Part shown: one piece after another, positions 1 to 11,616 of the stretch
Position numbering within the stretch: the stretch's first letter is position 1
How the letters are laid out: each line of letters opens with the position of its first letter
NCBI RefSeq assembly: GCF_037392515.1
Contig: NC_090280.1
Location: forward strand, 75,504,504 to 75,568,503
From: Haliotis asinina
Lineage: Eukaryota; Mollusca; Gastropoda; Lepetellida; Haliotidae
Direction: 5' to 3'
Length of the DNA: 64,000 nt
Program-made: the position numbers and the translations under genes
The notes under the pieces: model-generated
What the model was told of the DNA's origin: nothing
Seen by the model: the letters and a program-made list of their open reading frames with translations, nothing else
Database searches by the model: none

Positions 1-1560
1 CTTGTGACTTTACACTGAGAAGATTAACTCAGACACCCAAATAGTGGCAGAGGCGACTTTATCCTAATTTGTTGTCAAATTTATCTGTTCTATGAATTTA
101 AAAACCAGGTAACAATGACTCGACAATGTGGGCTCTTGTCACTGATAGACCACAAAACAAAGCTGTGTTCAAATCTGGGCCACTAAACAATCCATTCCAT
201 TTAAAGTAGCCATAGCTTCACGCCCAGTACTATGAAATCTGTCACTATTTGCCAACTGGTATCCATGGTAAAATATCAACAGGAAAGCATAAAAGTATGA
301 ATTATTAAAGTGTGTACTTGCCTTTACAGGTTGCTTAAAACTGAAGTGTTTTCCCACTAACTTCCACAGCAACATTATGTTTCATTGAAAAATATCCTTC
401 CTTAACAGGCTGTTAACATGTTGCTGAAAAGTTATCACCATATTTTAGCAGTATTTACGAAAATATTCCGCACAATAAGAATTAGTCATGGTACTTACTG
501 AGCTATTCACCAATATGGCCTGTCAGTTCACTGCTGCTGATCATGTTTTTATATAAGACGGCAGAAGAGAATCATGGCAGTACAAATAGGTGTTTCCTCA
601 CAATTTACTCTATCGCCATTTCAGAATTCCTTGTCTCATTTGTGAATTAATGTATGTTTGTATCATGATACAGTAACCTCTGATATTTGATTGTGTGACT
701 AGTTGATTGATTTTTGCGCAAGACTGATAGGGAATGGAGCAATTAATCACTTTTGTTAACATGCACTATTATGTATGATATAGATTGTTATTATATTGAT
801 TGTGATATTGCCCCGACTAAGGTGAAAACATTTATGCAGTTCATAACTGTTTCTTTAATTTTCCTCTTATGTTACATCCCACAAGATTCTTGAGCTGTCC
901 TCTAGTGTTGTGAAAAAACACTGCAAACAAAACAGAAATTGTTAATTCAATGCCCTGAACTGTGCACACTGATACTGATGTACTGGCGATAACTGTTAGG
1001 AAGCAATTACTATTTGACAGCCATATTGGCATGGAATGACCATCTCAATTTTGCTGTGTCCACTGTCAACAATGGTCACCCGAAGTTTCAATCTGAAACA
1101 CTCTAAACAACCTTGAACTTGGAGTCAAATCATGGATGGGTGGAGTCAATACAATGTGCACATTGTGGACCAAAAGAAATTTCAGTAAAGTTCAGTGTCT
1201 TTCATCTGATCTTTAATGAAAGCTATCACAAGTCACCCTGAAGAAATTGAGCCCAGACAGAACAGCCCATTTACACAAAACACTGTATTCTCCTCTTCCA
1301 TTATATGCCGGGAGGATAATAATGAATAACTTTTCTCTGATGATACATCTGTATATCCGAAATGGGATCCCAAACTTTCGACTCCAGAAAACCTTTAGCA
1401 AACCCCTCTCAAAACCATCAATTCGTCGAGCAAATGACGTTAGTGCCACATCAGGTTTTGCATGTGCAATCGTTCATGTGATCTTTGCATCGAAGTTTTC
1501 CTCATTTGCACATGTTTGCATTGGCCTCAAGAAGTGAAACAAGAGTCATCAGAAGATGAC
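1..1560. other. Non-genic stretch, nothing recognised
   Basis: AT-rich sequence with only short spurious open frames. I see no splice-bounded coding pattern, no RNA gene and no mobile-element protein on either strand. Confidence 0.5.
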
Positions 1561-1569
1561 ATATCCACC

Positions 1570-2100
1570 CGGCCCCCACATGTTTGAAAGGAAAAATAAT
1601 CTGAGAGTTACTCATTGTTTTCATAGACTAAGTTTGAATTGTTTCCATGGAAATCATGAAAATTATAAATGCCATAGATCTGTAACCAGCAAAGTCACAA
1701 TTTCAAGACATGTCTGATATATCTGCCAAGATCTGTTGAAAGATATGAAATGGTTTTCGGGTTGTGCCCTGGGAACAAAGCCCACCCCTCCATTTTGAGA
1801 GAAGTTTGAGAGTTCTGCTCTGGAAATAAAACACACCTTTCACTTTTCAGGCAAGGTCCAAAATGTTTCCATGATCACAAGATCCTATACATAGCAAAAG
1901 GCACCACTATAGGTTCTGATTGATATATCTACCAAGTTTTGCAGAAAAAACACTGAACGGTTTTTCAGTTCTGCTCCGGAAACGAATACCATCCCCCCAT
2001 TTTGAGACTAAGTCTGAAACGTTTCCATGGAAACCGAGAAAATAATACATCACAAGATCCTGTACATGGCAAAAGGCACCACTTCAGGTTCTGACTGAAA
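1570..2100. repeat. Old dispersed repeat, three imperfect units
   Basis: Imperfect units of roughly 150-200 bp follow one another. Each carries the shared words TTTCCATGGAAA, CACAAGATCCT, GGCAAAAGGCACCACT and a stretch like CAGTTCTGCTCCGGAAACGA. The best-matching pair covers about 1740-1930 and 1930-2100. No coding frame runs through them. I recognise the style as a dispersed abalone-type repeat but cannot name a family. Confidence 0.5.
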
Positions 2101-2650
2101 TATTGTGACGACACAAGCAGAAGACCGTTAGATCATCCTATGTCACCTACGTGACAGATTTCTGCTGGCTACACGAACCAGGGCTGAGATGTTAAGAGGT
2201 CGACTGTCCTCACGGACCATTTGAAATCATATGCGGGCAGCCAGTCTCCATTCTCAACCTCCATATTGTGACTTGACATTCTGTATACCCATGTTTTGGA
2301 AAGGAGGTGTAGCCTAATGGAACTGATTGTGGCACTGTCAGTGTATCGAGTACATCACTCAGTTCTCAGCAATGAAATAATAACAATTTAATCATCTTAC
2401 CATCTCTTGTTCTTTCATAGTGCCCTAAAGAAAGAATATTTCTTTTTTGACTCAGCATGCTTAAAAACTTCTCTCCACACATTCTGCAGAATTCATCAGA
2501 CTAGAAAAGAAGCAACTAAATATTAGATATTAGTTGTAATTACTGCATGGATACAAAATTTCAAGAACACAAAATTCTTACACAAAATCATCAAATCACA
2601 GATGTCAGATGATTCAGTCAGCACTGAAGGCTGTACACAATGCATTTCAA
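2100..2650. other. Non-genic stretch, nothing recognised
   Basis: Unique-looking sequence between the dispersed repeat and the 370-bp tandem array. No supported gene, RNA or element. Confidence 0.4.
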
Positions 2651-2654
2651 GAAT

Positions 2655-4120
2655 AGGCCCAGCAAAAAGAAGATGCGTTTCATTTCCTACCAGTCCAAGA
2701 GTTGCTTAGGGCTGGATGAAGCTCTTCTGGGGCTGCTGGCTGCAGGTTCAAGGTACGCTCTGACTGTCTGCCTGACATGCCAAGAAAGTGGCCAAAGTGG
2801 GCTGGGATGAGAGAGAAAATGAATGAAATGTTGAGTCAAGAGGGGATTGCACATGGTAAAAGGGATGCAGTGGGGTCTCTGCACAAGACAAAGCAACCAA
2901 GAGGGTACAGAGAGGGTCCTAAAGCGCTGAGAGTACGGAAAGTGGTGCCCGAAAAGAGAGAGAGAGTGAATGAAATATTTGGTCTAAAGAAGTCTGTACA
3001 GGCTCCAAGTGATCAGGGGAATGGTCTGCACCAGCCACAATCAACCATGAGGGGCCAGGTAGGGGGCAAGACTTCAACCGGGACTTAAGACCTTGTCGGA
3101 GCTTAAGACCTGGTAGACAAGGTCTTAAGCTCCGACAGGGTCTTAAGTTCCGACTGGTCCTTTTCTGAAATGGTAGGGCAACATGAAGATGCTTTTCATG
3201 TCCTACCAGTCTCTTGGGGTGCCTGGGGCTGGATGGATCTCCCCTGAGCAGCTGCCACAACCTGTCATCTACCCACTGACTGTTCGCCATGAAGCGCAGA
3301 GAGTGCGGAAAGTGGTGCCCGAAAAGAGAGAGAGAGTGAATGAAATATTTGGTCTAAAGAAGTCTGTACAGGCTCCAAGTGATCAGGGGAATGGTCTGCA
3401 CCAGCCACAATCAACCATGAGGGGCCAGGTAGGGGGCAAGACTTCAACCGGGACTTAAGACCTTGTCGGAGCTTAAGACCTGGTAGACAAGGTCTTAAGC
3501 TCCGACAGGGTCTTAAGTTCCGACTGGTCCTTTTCTGAAATGGTAGGGCAACATGAAGATGCTTTTCATGTCCTACCAGTCTCTTGGGGTGCCTGGGGCT
3601 GGATGGATCTCCCCTGAGCAGCTGCCACAACCTGTCATCTACCCACTGACTGTTCGCCATGAAGCGCAGAGAGTGCGGAAAGTGGTGACTGAAAAGAGAG
3701 AGAGAGTGAATGAAATATTTGGTCTAAAGAAGTCTGTACAGGCTCCAAGTGATCAGGGGAATGGTCTGCACCAGCCACAATCAACCATGAGGGGCCAGGT
3801 AGGGGGCAAGACTTCAACCGGGACTTAAGACCTTTTCAGACTTAAAATATTTAAATATTTAAACTCCAACAGGGTCTTAAGTTCCGACTGGTCCTTTTCT
3901 GAAAAGGTAGGGCAAAATGAAGATCCTTTTCATGTCCTACCAGTCTCTTAAGGTGCCTGGGGCTGGATGGAGCTCCCCTGAGCAGCTGCCACAATCTGTC
4001 ATCTGCCCACTGACTGTTCGCCATGAAGCGCCGAGAGTGCGGAAAGTGGTGACTGAAAAGAGAGAGAGAGTGAATGAAATATTTGGTCTACAGAAGGCTG
4101 TATAGGCTCCAAGTGATCAG
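2655..4120. repeat. 370-bp tandem repeat array
   Basis: The landmark GAGTGCGGAAAGTGGTG (one base different in the first) recurs at 2931, 3301, 3671 and 4035, giving spacings of 370, 370 and 364 bp. A more diverged partial unit covers about 2655-2930. The middle two units are almost identical over their whole length. Each complete unit has a GAGAGAGAGAGTGAATG tract and a long inverted repeat built from CTTAAGACC/GGTCTTAAG. Open frames of 60-131 codons occur on both strands but only because the period has few stops; none has a supported start or domain. Part of the same CTTAAGACC word reappears at about 5020-5045. Confidence 0.85.
3087..3144. repeat. Perfect-looking hairpin in the 370-bp unit
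   Basis: Two arms of about 28 nt (3087-3114 and 3117-3144) are inverted copies with about two mismatches and a 2-3 nt loop. The same hairpin is at 3457-3514. In the next unit (about 3827-3890) it has decayed. It would extrude as a cruciform or fold as RNA. Confidence 0.75.
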
Positions 4121-5046
4121 GGATTACCGAGATTGTCAAGAAGGGATAAAAATAATTCCATAAATACTACGAAATTGTTGATATTTAAGTGATTTCCAGT
4201 TATGAAAGAAATATAAATGACATTTAAGAGTCAATAAGTGTGCTGTCTTTAACAACAACCTCTACACAATGGTATTCTAGAGAGAACTGGCCTCTTGCAG
4301 ACATATTAACTGGTGAAGGTTTTGGCATACTGGTTATTTTTTATGCTTTATGTTTATATTGGCTTCATACCAGAAACTATTAAATTTACACTTTAAAAGA
4401 ATTTATTTGTCTACTTCAGATACAAGACCAAAACTGCAGAAGAATGAGTTGTCATTCTTGGAAAAAATGGGGACATATATATTTCTTTTTATTTTTCAAA
4501 ATGTGAACTAGCACAGAGCGTGACTAGCATTGCTTCGGCTTGGGTAACCTGCCTTACATCAGTGCACTATCAGAGTTGACCCACTTTTGACATGCGCGGA
4601 AATAGCCTAATTGGGTGTGGCAATATGCATCGCATAAGTATTACGTCGGCTGACAATATATTTTACTGTGTATGGAAGGACTGCAATGAAAAGTTAGGAC
4701 TGGGCTGAGACATGGCATAGTCGAATGTCAGCCAGTGGATGTTTTCGAGATGGCTTTGGAAATCGCTTCAACCCAGCCAATGCTACCTGTAGGAAGCTGC
4801 GTCTAAAAAAAAATAAAAAACACATTATATTGAATAAACGGCACATATACTAAATACTTACACATATCTCGTATGCATCTTGTGGTTGAGACATTGCATA
4901 ACGCAAAGAGGCCTGTCATTGAGACATGTATTCTATCCTTAGTTCAACAGAAACCATTGTTGCCCATATGTGACGTAGCACATAAGCCCCGCCCACTAAT
5001 GATTATTCATGTTCAATCGGGACTTAAGACCTGTCAGGGTTTAAGG
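4120..5046. other. Non-genic stretch before the gene array
   Basis: No gene, RNA or element supported. The homology shared by all gene-array units starts abruptly at about 5047, so this stretch is outside the duplicated unit. Confidence 0.45.
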
Positions 5047-5564
5047 GCCGCACAGACGTATATGACAACCCAATTAACACTTACCTTTGGCATAAACAAG
5101 AAACTAAACATGGCAACTGTTATCAGTGGGATAGCTATGGATGATTTATAATCAGTTGGACATAATCTCTCAAAGTGTTGAAAATGAACTTTTAATAAAA
5201 TGTTTAAACACAGTTAGTCTCTAATCTCTAAAAATTACAATAATTCTAATGCATGCAAGTACAGTAATCGAACTCCACAATAGCAAATGAACCTGCCAGT
5301 CTTACGCCTAACAAGTAAATCAGCCCTCCACATTTAATGCCAAAACCGAATGGGACGAACACGCCAGGGTATCGTTTACGCACCGTCTACGTACCCAAGA
5401 CTACTTCGTATTTCACGTGCACTCATACATATCTCCGGATGCATTCAAGTGACTCGACCAACATGCACTGGGTGCGTTTGGGCGAGCATTTTCAGTGGAA
5501 ACAACAAAAAACCTAAACTTTCTTCAGAACAGATGTAAAACGAAGGAATTTCGATTGAATATCT

Positions 5565-5880
5565 GTCGTTTTGTGACTTCCTCGGGTCTGAATTGGCAGC
5601 CTAAGTACGACTAAGGTGTACCCGATATTTGCTTTTATTGCGTATAATCTATTTATACGCACTTGAAATGTTCCACTTCCTTTACACGGGGCCTCTTATG
5701 TAGCATCTAATGATAGGTTTATGTATCACTGGATGGGATGAGACCTGGTGTCTCCGTTTTGGTGAGTGCTCCTTGGCAGCAGCATCAGTCATTGTTACCG
5801 TGGATTCCAACATGGCATGGAAACCAACAGGAGACGATGTCATGATAGCAAGAAACAAGTTCATTATGCATTCTATGATT
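5565..5880 (-). pseudogene. LINE RNase H relic in unit 1
   Basis: Read on the minus strand this resembles part of the RNase H domain of the complete LINE at 18295-23920: the stretch GGATTCCAACATGGCATGG...GAGACGATGTC matches the region encoding the CWFPSHVGISGN motif there. Other shared words occur up to the CTGAATTGGCAGCC segment. It is heavily decayed, with no usable frame. Relics of the same insertion lie before copy 2 (about 12290-12960), copy 3 (25700-26640) and copy 4 (35035-35582), so it predates the gene duplication. Confidence 0.6.
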
Positions 5881-5932
5881 TCGTTTAAAAAGGATACTCA
5901 CGTGCGACGTTATTTATAGTCCTATTCACTTT

Positions 5933-6045
5933 GCCTTTCACAAAGCAACCTTTACTAAGGTTAACCTTAACTCCCATTCTTTAACACTGCACTAAAGCTA
6001 CCTTAGTGACCTGTGATCACCTAAGTGCTTTGTGAAAGGAGGCCC
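5933..6045. mobile_element. MITE with CTTTCACAAAGC ends, unit 1
   Basis: The ends are inverted copies: GCCTTTCACAAAGCAACC at the left, and GCTTTGTGAAAGGAGGCC at the right read inward. The interior has TACTAAGGTTAACCTTAACTCCC. Orthologous copies sit at 12989-13101 and 26677-26789, and a sharper relative is at 32470-32576. It carries no coding sequence. Confidence 0.65.
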
Positions 6046-6383
6046 AAGGTCTTTACACCGATAACATCTTACAATGACTGCGCGTTTGTAACTTACAATG
6101 ACTGGGCGTTTGTAACTTACAGTCGATTAATCTGACTGTTTCTGTTTGAATCGTTGTGTTTCCAACATGTTTAAAATTTATGTTACAAACTGAAGTACAT
6201 TTGCAGCATACTTGCATACTGGCATGCTATGTCGTCTCTTTTGTCCTATGTGACAAACAGCCATTCTGTATTAATAACGTGGCTGGGATCCTCACTTGTG
6301 GCGTACGTTAGAGCGCGCAAAGGGAGTCGGGAACCAGCTTAGGTACGGATGAAACCAGTCGTTAACTTCACGTAATGCTATGA

Positions 6384-6444
6384 CGATCTCGCGAGATTTA
6401 TGACGTCGCTATGACGACAGTTTCATTCTGATACCGCCATTTTG
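6384..6444 (+). promoter_or_regulatory. Core promoter of gene copy 1
   Basis: Three recognisable animal promoter motifs are clustered 80-140 bp upstream of the ATG: the palindrome TCTCGCGAGA (6387-6396), a CRE-like TGACGTC (6401-6407) with a second TATGACGACAG just after it, and CCGCCATTTTG (6434-6444), which fits the YY1 site. No TATA box is seen. The cluster is kept at the same place in all four copies although surrounding sequence has drifted. The motif identities are knowledge of vertebrate/metazoan promoters; function here is inferred. Confidence 0.65.
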
Positions 6445-6524
6445 ACGCTATCTTACCTTTGCGATATAGCTGAATTTCTGTTGACATTTGCCTGACGATC
6501 TGTTCATCACCAGTTGTTTTCACT

Positions 6525-8377
6525 ATGAACTCCTACAAGCAAGGTATTTCTTTATTTCTACAATAGTTAATTGTTGCCAATTTTGCTTTCTTTTATGACT
6601 TTTTGACTTTACTCATCCTGACGTAGGGTAAACGGAGAAACTTCCTGAACATTTTGCCGGTTGCCATTGAAGATTCACTCGAGTTAAATTTATTTGGCGT
6701 TACTTACGGACTTTCAACCTTTCAAGTGGGTTTAAAAATAACAGTATACAACATCAATTTCACAGAGTTATATAATAGGAACGCGGTATGTGCTTATAAC
6801 TACTACTAGTGGCTATTTATGCAGCTTCATTTGTGCTCTCCACCATATCAGTTTGGTTTCTCGCAATGGTAAATACTAAACTGTTTTCAGAATAAGTACG
6901 TTATTGGTGTTTAGGATCACAGTATAGTACCCGAAGCCAGATTTATTAATATATAGTTCAGCCTAACTGTGTTCCAACCGAGCCATAAGCCAGTTCTTGT
7001 TCTCACAGTATAAATCAGGAATTGTTTTCAGAATATATTCAGTTACATTGTAAGGTCTGAATTTGCTGCCAGCTATAATTTTTAAGGTCTTCTGACCAGT
7101 AGTAGTGTTCCTTCTGTCCACATGCTACCATCACGATTCAGTACCAAAAGTTCGGTAACAACCGCTAATATCTAAACCGTATCATGGTGATTATACGAGT
7201 GCTCCGATAGCCAGGTTGGAAACACATGGGAACTAAGCCGGTTGAGTCGGAGTAATTGTACATTTGTACAATATTGCAACGTCATAGTTAAGAATGGGAA
7301 AGGGTGGTGAAGCCAATAATGTTCTGATACAATGATGCACGTTTGATGTCATGCGCGATTATTTGATGGGGGATTCTACAGTTGGCCCAAAATAATAAAT
7401 AAATTATTCAGGAAAACATGATTAATATCAACATAGACTCGACATGCTTGACCAAGACGTATTGTGATATATATATTGTATACAAAAGGGTCACTGGTAC
7501 TCACAAAGGTAAGTCACAAGTCGTCAAATATGGAACCCCCAAACCGACTGCAAGTATGTTATTTGTACAAACACAAGAGTTGTCTTGATGTGTATAAAAA
7601 TATCAATGGGGAAAGAGCACATGGTTTGGCCGATTAGCAGACAATATGTCCGGTATAAAAATGATATCCCATGTATGTTGTTATCTTAATTTTGTGTAAT
7701 ACCCTGCTATTCCAATTTTATTGTTGAAGGCCATTTGTTGTTGAAAGTTTGATACAGTCAGGCTCTGTTTGATGTTAGGGGTTATTTCTAAGACTTTCAT
7801 TCCTTCTTTCCTCACAGCCCTTGACCTCGTGATCAGGTTCCCTTTGAACTTTGACATCTGGGCCCCTCCTCGTCAAGTGGGTGTTTAAGGGATTCAGTAG
7901 CTTCATATTGTAAAACTGAATTTGTTTGCGTCTACTATTTGTGTATGGACCAATCCATTGTCTCAGTTACTGACACAAAGCCATGTCTTGACATTATTAT
8001 TGATTATTTATTTTGCAGTAAATATCCCAAATCTAAATCCCATTTTCCTTATACTGACCATGACTATATCAATCAGTCATGACCATCTACTCTTTCTCTA
8101 CTTTCCCCATCTGTCAATCTTTTCTTGCCCTTCTCTTCCTCCCTGTCAGCGTCCGACTGGGAGATACATGACCATCCTTGAACCCCTGTCTGAGCTGCCC
8201 ACCCCTCCCACCTCTCTCCCTGTCCCTCTGTCTACCCCCGTCCTCCGTGATGCCCCCCACTTCGTTGATATCAACCTTGATGACGACGACACCCCGACTC
8301 AATCCCCAGTTCGAGTCTTCCTGTCACGTGTGTCTGGATTCTTGAGGAGAGTGTTCCGTACCAAGATGGATGCCTAG
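6525..8377 (+). CDS. Array gene copy 1, unknown 101-aa protein
   Basis: I infer three exons: 6525-6543, 7818-7876 and 8150-8377. Exon 1 is ATG plus five codons (MNSYKQ) and one base, with donor AAG|GTATTT. Exon 2 follows TTTCCTCACAG and ends CAA|GTGGGT. Exon 3 follows CTCCCTGTCAG and ends in TAG. Phases join exactly (1, then 0) into 101 codons. The protein starts MNSYKQALDLVIRFPLNF, has the motif FDIWAPPRQ, a Pro/Leu-rich middle (EPLSELPTPPTSLP), an acidic patch (DINLDDDD) and a basic C-terminal segment FLSRVSGFLRRVFRTKMDA that could form an amphipathic helix. There is no signal peptide, transmembrane segment or family motif that I recognise, so no function is offered. The start is chosen because the ATG lies just below a conserved promoter and all four copies share it. 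Exon 2 is identical in all four copies, and changes in exon 3 are largely at third positions. Confidence 0.72.
6544..7817 (+). other. Intron 1 of copy 1
   Basis: 1274 bp between the exon 1 donor and the exon 2 acceptor. It is near-identical to intron 1 of copy 2 (14807-16042). I see no gene or mobile element inside. The last 60 bp before exon 2 (TTATTTCTAARACTTTCATT and the pyrimidine tract) are conserved in all four copies. Confidence 0.6.
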
Positions 8378-9180
8378 AGTGACATCGTGTAATTATTTGT
8401 ATTCTTGTGGAGTGTGTTTAAGATGGACGCTTAGAGTGACATCTTACAGATGTTTGGATTCTTGAGGAACGTGTTTAAGATGGACGCTTAGAGTGACATC
8501 TTGGAATTTTTTTTATTCTTGAGGAGCGTGTTTAAGATAGACACCTAAAGTGACATCTTGGAATTGTTTGGATTCTTGAGTGTGTTTAAGATCGACGCTT
8601 AGAGTGACATCTTGCAATTGTTTGGATTCTTGAGGAGTGTGTTTAAGATGGACACTTAGAGTGACATCTTGCAACTGATTCTTAGGGAGTGTGTTTAAGA
8701 TGGACACCTAAAGTGACGTCTTGCAATTGTTTGGATTCTTGAGGAGTGTGTTTAAGGTCGACGCTTGGAGTGACATCTTACAGTTGTTTGGATTCTTGAG
8801 GAGTGTGTTTAAGATGGACACCTAAAGTGACATCTTGCAATTATTGTTTGGATTCTTGAGGAGCGTGTTTAAGATGGACGCTTAGAGTGACATCTTGCAG
8901 TTGTTTGGATTCTTGAGGAGCGTGTTTAAGATGGACGCTTAGAGTGACATCTTGCAATTGTTTGGGTTCTTGAGGAGCGTGTTTAAGATGGACGCTTAGA
9001 GTGACATCTTACAGTTGTTTGGATTCTTGAGGAGCGTGTTAAAGATGGACGCTTAGAGTGACATCTTACAGTTGTTTGGATTCTTGAGGAGCGTGTTAAA
9101 GATGGACGCTTAGAGTGATATCTTACAGTTGTTTGGATTCTTGAGGAGTGTGTTTAAGATGGACCCTGAGAGTGATTTCT
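8378..9180 (+). repeat. 57-bp minisatellite, copy 1 (about 14 units)
   Basis: Starting at the stop codon of exon 3, units of 57 bp (some shortened) repeat about 14 times. The unit reads as GGATTCTTGAGGAGTGTG, TTTAAGATGGACGC, TTAGAGTGACATCTT, then a CAATTGTTT or CAGTTGTTT link. It is an amplified copy of the end of exon 3 (GGATTCTTGAGGAGAGTG ... AAGATGGATGCCTAG), lacking six bases present in the exon. The units lie after the stop, so they belong to the 3' UTR or downstream DNA. Confidence 0.9.
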
Positions 9181-9840
9181 TCCCGCCTTGTAAACTGTGC
9201 CATATGATAATTAACTGCATTGAATAATATATACAATATGTTTGGCGGCTCTATATTTTTGGACCTTTCGGACAATTTTCGGATGTTTTGGATTTTTATG
9301 GTTTTGGTTTATTCTATAACTCTTTGCTCTTTTTGGCTTTTTCGGACAAGATTTGACAACACTTCTTTAAGTATGAATTTGAAACATATCAGTTATAACT
9401 ATTAAATAGTGATTTTACTTTCTATGTGATTTGTTGAGTGTTTCTTGTTTTGTATTTGTGTAAGATACACGTGCTTTCTTAGATGTTCTGACACGAACAT
9501 TTTGGCGCGCCATGAGTGTTCTGCCTGCGTGTTAGTGAGTGAGAGTGGTTTATCTCCGCTTTGAGAGATATTGGTACCATACCAGGATAACGGAAACAAA
9601 TACAATACTGACAGTGGCCGATACTGTAGTTTCCATTGAATATGTATACGTTTATGAGTGTGAGTAAATATTTTTGAGTGACTATTGGACCAATGAAAAC
9701 AGTATTTACCTGCCTCAGCAACGACCGATCCTGTCCATGACGTCAGAGCAGGGTACCACGTGGCACATACCACACACCCATACAGTATATTAGTAGTGTC
9801 TGTCACCAAGGTTCTTATGTGTTTGTTTTTCTGCATGATT
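9181..9840 (+). other. Conserved 3' block, copy 1
   Basis: This block follows the minisatellite in every copy (9181-9840, 16946-17640, 30100-30790, 47925-48420) and is T-rich at first (TTCGGACAATTTTCGGATG, GGCTTTTTCGGACAAGATT). It contains a conserved GTTA|GTGAGT at 9531-9540, a plausible donor for an intron in the 3' UTR that would join the candidate terminal exon at 11617. No coding frame is conserved in it. Confidence 0.5.
9738..9762 (+). promoter_or_regulatory. Conserved CRE plus E-box downstream of copy 1
   Basis: A full palindromic CRE, TGACGTCA (9738-9745), is followed 11 bp later by an E-box CACGTG (9757-9762). The pair is at 17518-17542 in copy 2 and 30666-30690 in copy 3. In copy 4 the CRE remains (48341-48348) but the E-box has changed to CACATA. 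Conservation through otherwise drifting sequence suggests a real element; whether it is an enhancer or a second promoter is unknown. Confidence 0.5.
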
Positions 9841-10319
9841 CCATTTTGTTGAGGTAGTCGCGGAAGTTGAGACCACTTTTATCAAAACCTCCATGTCAAA
9901 AACGCGAATATCACATAAAAATGACAATATTCTGTCAAGTGATATATGTACCTTCATGCACTACACTATCTGCAAGTCAATAGTTATCTATACTGGGTTC
10001 TACACGTTTCCTGGTCAAAATATGCAATAAGTATGTAAACGTAATATTGTAGGTGAACTTTTTCAAGTATTTCCAGTTTCCGAAAGAGTAGTGTTTGTGG
10101 TACATTATAAGTTATACATTTATTGAAATTTCCACGCGAAAACCCCTAACATGATATACAATGTGGGCGTCGCGGGATACAAAAGTATATCAGTGTAATG
10201 TAAATATAGTGAGACGGTGAGAGGTGGAGAGTAGCCTTTCCATAGCGAGGGTAAGGGAGTGGCTGTGTCCACTCCTCAGAGAGAGAGAGAGAGCAAGGGG
10301 GCGGCCGTACCTGACCCCA

Positions 10320-10615
10320 AGTGTGCTTACAGAACCCATGCGCCCCAAGGAGGGGCACGAGCACCAGTCCCAAGCGTCCGTAGGAGGGACACACCACAAC
10401 CGGCCCCAGTGACCCAAGGAGGGACACCCCTACCGCTGCCAAGCGTCCCATGGAGGGAAACAAGGACCAGCATCATGCGTCCCTTGGAGGGACACCAGCA
10501 CCAGTCCCAAGCGTCCCATGAAGGGACACCTTCACCCACAACACCCAGTAGAGATAACACGACCCTGATCAAGTGTCCCAAGGTTGGACACCACTACCAC
10601 ACCAAAAGCTTCCCA
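10320..10615. repeat. GC-rich imperfect minisatellite, unit 1
   Basis: Irregular units of about 30-45 bp built on GCGTCCCATGGAGGGACACC, in which TCCC and GGGA arms make each unit a small inverted repeat. The same array exists in unit 2, where it was split by the LINE (18122-18294 and 23937-24140). The 200-aa and 84-aa open frames across it are by-products of the repeat. Confidence 0.7.
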
Positions 10616-11059
10616 AAGAGGTATTGGTCTTGCAACAAGCGATTGCGACCTCCAAAACATCGTAACACAACAACGGGATTCGTCAGTCGTCCGATACCCA
10701 CATCGGATAAGTTTTCCAACGACCGCGAGTCTTGTAGCAAGACCAACTTCTGTTTCCATGTATTGTTTGTTCTGGGGAAATGGTATTCATTTAGTGGTAG
10801 TTTGGGGAGGGAGAGAATGAGCACAGGAACAAATAGGTTTTGTTGTTATTTTCAGGAATAGGTATTAGGGGTGGACATAATCAAAAGTTACTGTATTCGA
10901 GTAAAATTTAGTTAGGCAAGAAAAGGCGAGAAATACCTACTGTCTAGGATTGTTTGTTTCTGAGTATTCGATTGGATCTAAGTATTGCTCTTTCAGTTGT
11001 GACTTGGAGCTGGATTGGAAAAACCTTACAGGAATCACCTTACAGAACCTGCAGACAAG

Positions 11060-11124
11060 TTTTATTGAAAATAAATAAATGAAAATAAATATGAATAAAT
11101 ATATAAGAAATAAATAATTAAAAA

Positions 11125-11156
<32 letters not shown>
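11060..11156. repeat. AAAT/AATA microsatellite, unit 1
   Basis: Degenerate then regular AAAT-type repeats. A shorter version is in unit 2 at about 24575-24632. Confidence 0.85.
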
Positions 11157-11616
11157 CAGAAAACACATTGCATATTATCTCGGTAGCCAACCAACACTAG
11201 TCACATATCCGCAGGAATCTGCTGTCACTGGGCGTCTGGTTTATTCATACCCGCGCTAGGCGCCAATTACAAAATTATCGCAATACTGAGATATGTACCT
11301 TCATGCACTACACTATCACCATGTCAGTAGTTTCATCTATATTGGATTATGCACCTTTCTTATTTCACACTGTGTGTTAAGTGTATAAATGTAATGATGT
11401 AGGTGATCTTTTTCAAACATTTCGACACTTTCCAAAGCGAAATCCCCGAAATAACAGTGTCCATGGTACTTTAAATATTATATATCGGATAAAGGGAGAT
11501 TATAGAAATCATATCTGGAGTAACAGTGATTCGTAGACACATATGGCATAAGTGGGGAACATGCAGTGGACCTGGCTTTGATCAGAGCTTTTTATGAGTG
11601 ACTTTTCTGTCCACAG

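Noticed and set aside
2919-3660. Overlapping 91-131 codon frames in the 370-bp repeats on both strands
   Set aside because: Identical copies of one low-stop repeat, no domain, no splice or start context; frames cross the hairpin.
7922-8149. N-terminal extension of copy 1 exon 3 to ATG 7922
   Set aside because: It reads through intron 2. The extension differs between copies while the part after the CAG acceptor is conserved, and copy 2 and copy 3 frames have unrelated extensions.
10146-10861. Open frames up to 200 codons across the GC-rich minisatellite (also 23702-24345)
   Set aside because: Produced by the 30-45 bp repeat; frames occur on both strands and are not kept between units 1 and 2.
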